This document shows, piece after piece, positions 60,936 to 64,000 of a DNA stretch of 64,000 nt. Source of the stretch: Lachnospiraceae bacterium (lineage in GTDB: Bacteria; Bacillota; Clostridia; Lachnospirales; Lachnospiraceae); NCBI GenBank assembly GCA_004556655.1, contig SFGF01000021.1, positions 1 to 64,000 of the forward strand, given 5' to 3'. Position 1 is the first letter of the stretch. Every line of letters starts with the position of its first letter. A program made the position numbers and the translations under genes. The notes under the pieces are model-generated. The model was not told the DNA's origin and did no database searches. It was given only the letters and a program-made list of their open reading frames with translations.

Positions 60936-61709
60936 TTAATGTCTTTCCTCTGTGCTTCCATAGGTTTCACAAAACCTTGCGGCAAATGAAGGGGGCTCTT
61001 TTACCATATACAGATGTGAAAGATCACCCACACGCAATCCCCTGAAATATGCAGTTCCTTTTTCTCTTTCTTCTGTAACTATTTCTGTAACGGATGTAGG
61101 TGCCAGTGCCAGACTATGCCATAAAATAAAAGGTGAAATATTCCAAAGATGAGACATAATCACACAACTAACTCCAAAATGGCAGAATAATGTAATAGTT
61201 TCTCTGCTTTCCTTCACTACCCTGTAATGAACTCCATCTCTGACATACCCATACTGTTCCAGAAGCTTGTCAAAATTTTCTGTCACATAATCATACATAG
61301 GAACAAGATCACTGTATTTCGCTGCCAAAGATGTCCTCCAACCATTTTTGTCCATATATTCCGGGTGTTCTGTCCAATATCCCGGAACCATATCCCAAAG
61401 AATACGCGACTGAAAATATCCGTTTTTCTTCTTGCAGTCCGGATAGGCTTTCTGAAGTTCAGTTTCCTGATTAATATCCACCTGTGCCGGAAATTCCTGC
61501 AGCCAGTCTTTCGTCTCAGCCGTAAGTCCCAACTTTTTCAATGTATAAGAAGCAGTAACCTGTGCTCTTCCCAACGGTGATACATAACAGTCGCCCACAT
61601 TCAGATCCTCCGCTGTCTCTGCCAGCAAAGCTGCCTCTTTGTGTCCTTTTTCCGTCAATGTATCATGTTCATAATCCGGTTCTCCATGTCGGATCAGTAA
61701 AATTCTCAT
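60936..61709 (-). CDS. Histidine phosphatase family protein
   Basis: A 257-aa phosphoglycerate-mutase-like phosphatase. The N-terminal ILLIRHGEPDYEHDTLTEKG carries the phospho-accepting His in RHG, and LFCHFGVSCVIMSHLW carries the second His. The start overlaps the end of the upstream membrane-protein gene by 4 bases. Substrate unknown. The 168-bp gap to the NlpC/P60 gene on its left shows no recognised feature. Confidence 0.9.
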   Translation of the reverse strand: MRILLIRHGEPDYEHDTLTEKGHKEAALLAETAEDLNVGDCYVSPLGRAQVTASYTLKKLGLTAETKDWLQEFPAQVDINQETELQKAYPDCKKKNGYFQSRILWDMVPGYWTEHPEYMDKNGWRTSLAAKYSDLVPMYDYVTENFDKLLEQYGYVRDGVHYRVVKESRETITLFCHFGVSCVIMSHLWNISPFILWHSLALAPTSVTEIVTEEREKGTAYFRGLRVGDLSHLYMVKEPPSFAARFCETYGSTEERH

Positions 61710-62752
61710 ATCTGTTTTTCTCCTTTTTCTCTCTTCTCCAGGTTTTTCTTCCAGTAGCGCTCCAGTGTTTTTCCGTCCAATCCTTCCACAAAACGCTTTT
61801 TAAACATCAAAAATTCTTCTAAATCCATGAGAATATGGTACAAAAGCGCTCTGCTTTCAAATTCTTCTCGTGTAACGGGCAGAGGTTCTTGCTTCATATC
61901 CAGAAAGATCTGCTGCAGAGCCTCCAGCTGCCTTGCAGGGACATTCATTTCTACTACATATTCTTTCATATAAAGAATATATCCGGCCACAATCTTCGCC
62001 TGTCCCGGCATGCTTCTAATTCGTTTCAATTCATAATGCAGATTGTGAATTGCTGTGCACTGATTGCTTCTCATCTCAAAATACTCAATATAATATACCG
62101 GATGGGATTGGAATGTATTATTCTGATACTCATAAGCCTCATGTAGATACTCCTGAAGCTGCTTCTCAAGGTTAATAATATCGTCCCAGACATTTCTGTC
62201 GGATGGATTCTCCAAAAGGTATGCCGCCAGTTCCCCAAGGATACTCTGCAGTTTTTCTTCGGTATCTCTCATGCAACGAATAATTTCCTTTTTCTGACTG
62301 TCATTTCCATGAAAAAGATTCAGAAGAAGTGCAATCGTTATACCAATCAGTACCAGCATAAACTCATTCCAAATAAATTCTCTGGTAAAATGCTCTGTAT
62401 TTAAAAAATGTGTTCCAATCACAACATTCACAGACACCGCTGCTTTCCAGCCCAATATTTCACAGAGAATTGTGACACAGAGAACAAAAATACCAAAAGC
62501 CACCCATTCGCTTCTCATATGAGTAAACATCAGCCATGCAAGAAAAACTGATATCACAAAAGTGATCACTCTCACCAGTGATAGTTTTACGGTCTCCCAT
62601 TTTGTAGTCACAATTGTTAAAAATGCAATACTTCCCGCAGATGCTTCAAACTGCAGATGCAACAGCTGTGCTATATAAATTGCAATACTGCTTCCCACGG
62701 CAAGTTTTATCGCACGTAGAATAAATTTTGTTCTCTGCCTTTTTTTGTCCAC
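61706..62752 (-). CDS. FUSC / aromatic acid exporter family membrane protein
   Basis: A 348-aa protein with an N-terminal half of about five or six helices (KLAVGSSIAIYIAQLLHLQF; SIAFLTIVTTKWETVKLSLVR; TFVISVFLAWLMF) and a soluble helical C-terminal half. This is the layout of ArAE_1/DUF939 proteins, related to FUSC exporters. Predicted to export aromatic or other organic acids, but most Firmicute members are untested. It follows rarA and overlaps the phosphatase gene. Confidence 0.8.
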   Translation of the reverse strand: MDKKRQRTKFILRAIKLAVGSSIAIYIAQLLHLQFEASAGSIAFLTIVTTKWETVKLSLVRVITFVISVFLAWLMFTHMRSEWVAFGIFVLCVTILCEILGWKAAVSVNVVIGTHFLNTEHFTREFIWNEFMLVLIGITIALLLNLFHGNDSQKKEIIRCMRDTEEKLQSILGELAAYLLENPSDRNVWDDIINLEKQLQEYLHEAYEYQNNTFQSHPVYYIEYFEMRSNQCTAIHNLHYELKRIRSMPGQAKIVAGYILYMKEYVVEMNVPARQLEALQQIFLDMKQEPLPVTREEFESRALLYHILMDLEEFLMFKKRFVEGLDGKTLERYWKKNLEKREKGEKQI

Positions 62753-62772
62753 TCTGGTCTCCTTTCATTTTG

Positions 62773-64000
62773 TCATCCTTCTGATAAGTGTTTCCACTTT
62801 TTCACTGTTTCAAGACGTTCTTTCACCTGTTTTTCAGCTCCTTGAACCCCCGGTTTGTAATATTCCCGTCCTTTCAGAGACTCCGGAAGACATTCCATAC
62901 GGGTCAGTTTTTCTTCCGTATCATGAGCATATTGATACCCGACGCCATAATCCAGTTCTTTCATCAATTTAGTGGGCGCATTGCGAAGCCAGAGGGGAAC
63001 GGGCTCAGCACGCTTTTCCTTCACGTCTTTTTTGCACTGTTCACATGCCTGATAAAGCGCATTTGACTTAGGTGCCATAGCAAGATATGTCACAGCATGA
63101 GTCAGATGCACATCACATTCCGGCATTCCCAGAAAATGGCAGGCCTGATATGCTGCAACTGCCACCTGCAGCGCGTTGCTGTCTGCCATTCCCACATCCT
63201 CACTGGCAAAACGAATGAGCCTTCTGGCAATATATAAAGGATTTTCTCCACCTTCCAACATACGAAACAGCCAATAGATCGCTGCATCCGGATCACTGTT
63301 GCGCATGGATTTATGAAGAGCAGAAATCAGATTATAATGTTCTTCCCCTGTTTTATCATACAATAATGACTTTTTGCTGATACACTGCTCCATCCCTTCA
63401 TCTGTAACAGTAATAGCCTCAGCACTGACTTCTCCGTTCAGCACTGCCATCTCCAGTGTATTCAGTGCTGTTCTTGCATCTCCATTGGCAAAAACAGCAA
63501 TCGCCTGCAGCTGTCTTTCTGTTATGCGAATTGTCTGATTGCCAAATCCGGACGAACTCACCAGTGCATGACGCAGAAGCTTTACCAAATCTTTTTCTTC
63601 CAAAGATTTCAAAACAAATACTTTGCATCGGGATAAAAGTGCTGCATTAATCTCAAAAGAAGGATTCTCCGTAGTTGCACCGATCAGAATAATACTTCCT
63701 TTCTCAACAAAAGGAAGAAATGCATCCTGCTGAGCTTTATTGAACCGATGAATCTCATCTACAAAAAGCACGGTGCGTATCCCCATCCTCCGGCTATTCT
63801 CTGCCTGATTCATCACTTCTTTAATTTCTTTGATACCACTTGTCACAGCACTGAAATTGATAAAATCCGCCCTGGTCCTTCCGGCAATAATACTGGCAAG
63901 TGTGGTCTTACCAACTCCGGGCGGACCCCAGAAAATCATAGATGATATCTGGTCTTTCTCTATAAGCAAACGGAGCACCTTCCCTTTACCGAGAAGATGC
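62773..64000 (-). CDS. rarA: Replication-associated recombination protein RarA, 5'-truncated by window edge
   Basis: AAA+ clamp-loader-like ATPase (MgsA/WRNIP1 family) acting at stalled forks. Walker A is FWGPPGVGKTTLASIIA, Walker B VLFVDEIHRF, with TTENPSFEINAALLSRCKVF and the C-terminal tetramerisation domain (YWLFRMLEGGENPLYIARRLIRF). A GTG at 63978 could be read as a start. However, the frame stays open to 64000 and reads HLLGKGKVLRLLIEK, the conserved family sequence, so the true start is outside. Confidence 0.94.
   Translation of the reverse strand, partial: HLLGKGKVLRLLIEKDQISSMIFWGPPGVGKTTLASIIAGRTRADFINFSAVTSGIKEIKEVMNQAENSRRMGIRTVLFVDEIHRFNKAQQDAFLPFVEKGSIILIGATTENPSFEINAALLSRCKVFVLKSLEEKDLVKLLRHALVSSSGFGNQTIRITERQLQAIAVFANGDARTALNTLEMAVLNGEVSAEAITVTDEGMEQCISKKSLLYDKTGEEHYNLISALHKSMRNSDPDAAIYWLFRMLEGGENPLYIARRLIRFASEDVGMADSNALQVAVAAYQACHFLGMPECDVHLTHAVTYLAMAPKSNALYQACEQCKKDVKEKRAEPVPLWLRNAPTKLMKELDYGVGYQYAHDTEEKLTRMECLPESLKGREYYKPGVQGAEKQVKERLETVKKWKHLSEG

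Overview
The window looks like chromosome from a low-GC, anaerobic, gut-type Firmicute, most likely family Lachnospiraceae. The signs are AT-rich intergenic DNA with strong GGAGG ribosome sites, VanRS-type two-component genes, an [FeFe]-hydrogenase maturase, nickel-pincer cofactor genes, AraC-controlled sugar ABC transporters without their own ATPase, and a GH36 alpha-galactosidase divergent from an AraC regulator. That last layout resembles the aga loci of Ruminococcus gnavus-like species; this is family-level inference, not an identification. No rRNA, tRNA or CRISPR array was seen.

Layout, left to right. 1-2.8 kb: 3'-truncated exported membrane protein and a VanS/VanR-like pair. 2.9-3.25 kb: two long hairpin elements. 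3.2-9.4 kb: polyphosphate genes (ppk, ppx-HD), a DUF815 ATPase and pheA. 9.5-12.4 kb: folC, divergent from pyrBI. 12.4-14.0 kb: an acetyltransferase and a DUF3990/DUF3791 toxin-antitoxin-like pair. 14.2-17.5 kb: alpha-galactosidase and its AraC regulator. 17.5-24.7 kb: a long leftward gene run, pfkB-type kinase, larB, Rrf2 regulator, gshA-like ligase, hydE, tcdA, larE, mnmA. 24.9-29.1 kb and 33.2-37.3 kb: two carbohydrate ABC systems with AraC regulators. Between them lie a YesL-like gene, two more long hairpin elements, and a Lon protease under a CIRCE operator. 37.4-41.2 kb: an AAA/nuclease-like gene and an IS1182-type insertion.

39.2-59.3 kb is the most notable region: a probable nickel/cobalt (or metal-chelate) acquisition regulon. 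It encodes two Opp/Nik-type transporters, a CbiMQO transporter, a PfpI-like protein, two paralogous methyltransferases (one fused to an M14 deacylase domain) and a LysR regulator. I find eight leftward promoters that share one architecture: a G/C-tract dyad whose right arm supplies a TTGTNN -35 box, then a 16-17 bp spacer and a -10 box. Five precede the protein operons. The other three precede about 110-120 nt repeats that have a covarying hairpin with a CCUCCGCA loop and a terminator-like 3' hairpin, so I call them a family of three sibling small RNAs. The loop is complementary to Shine-Dalgarno sequences. This regulon with its sRNAs is my best candidate for an undescribed system. The larB and larE genes elsewhere in the window suggest the cell uses nickel.

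59.3-64 kb: a secreted NlpC/P60 hydrolase, a histidine phosphatase, a FUSC-type membrane protein and 5'-truncated rarA.

A second unexplained structure is the family of four long hairpins at 2.9-3.2 kb and 30.2-30.7 kb. They share a core but have copy-specific, almost perfectly self-complementary arms, and occur as two inverted pairs.
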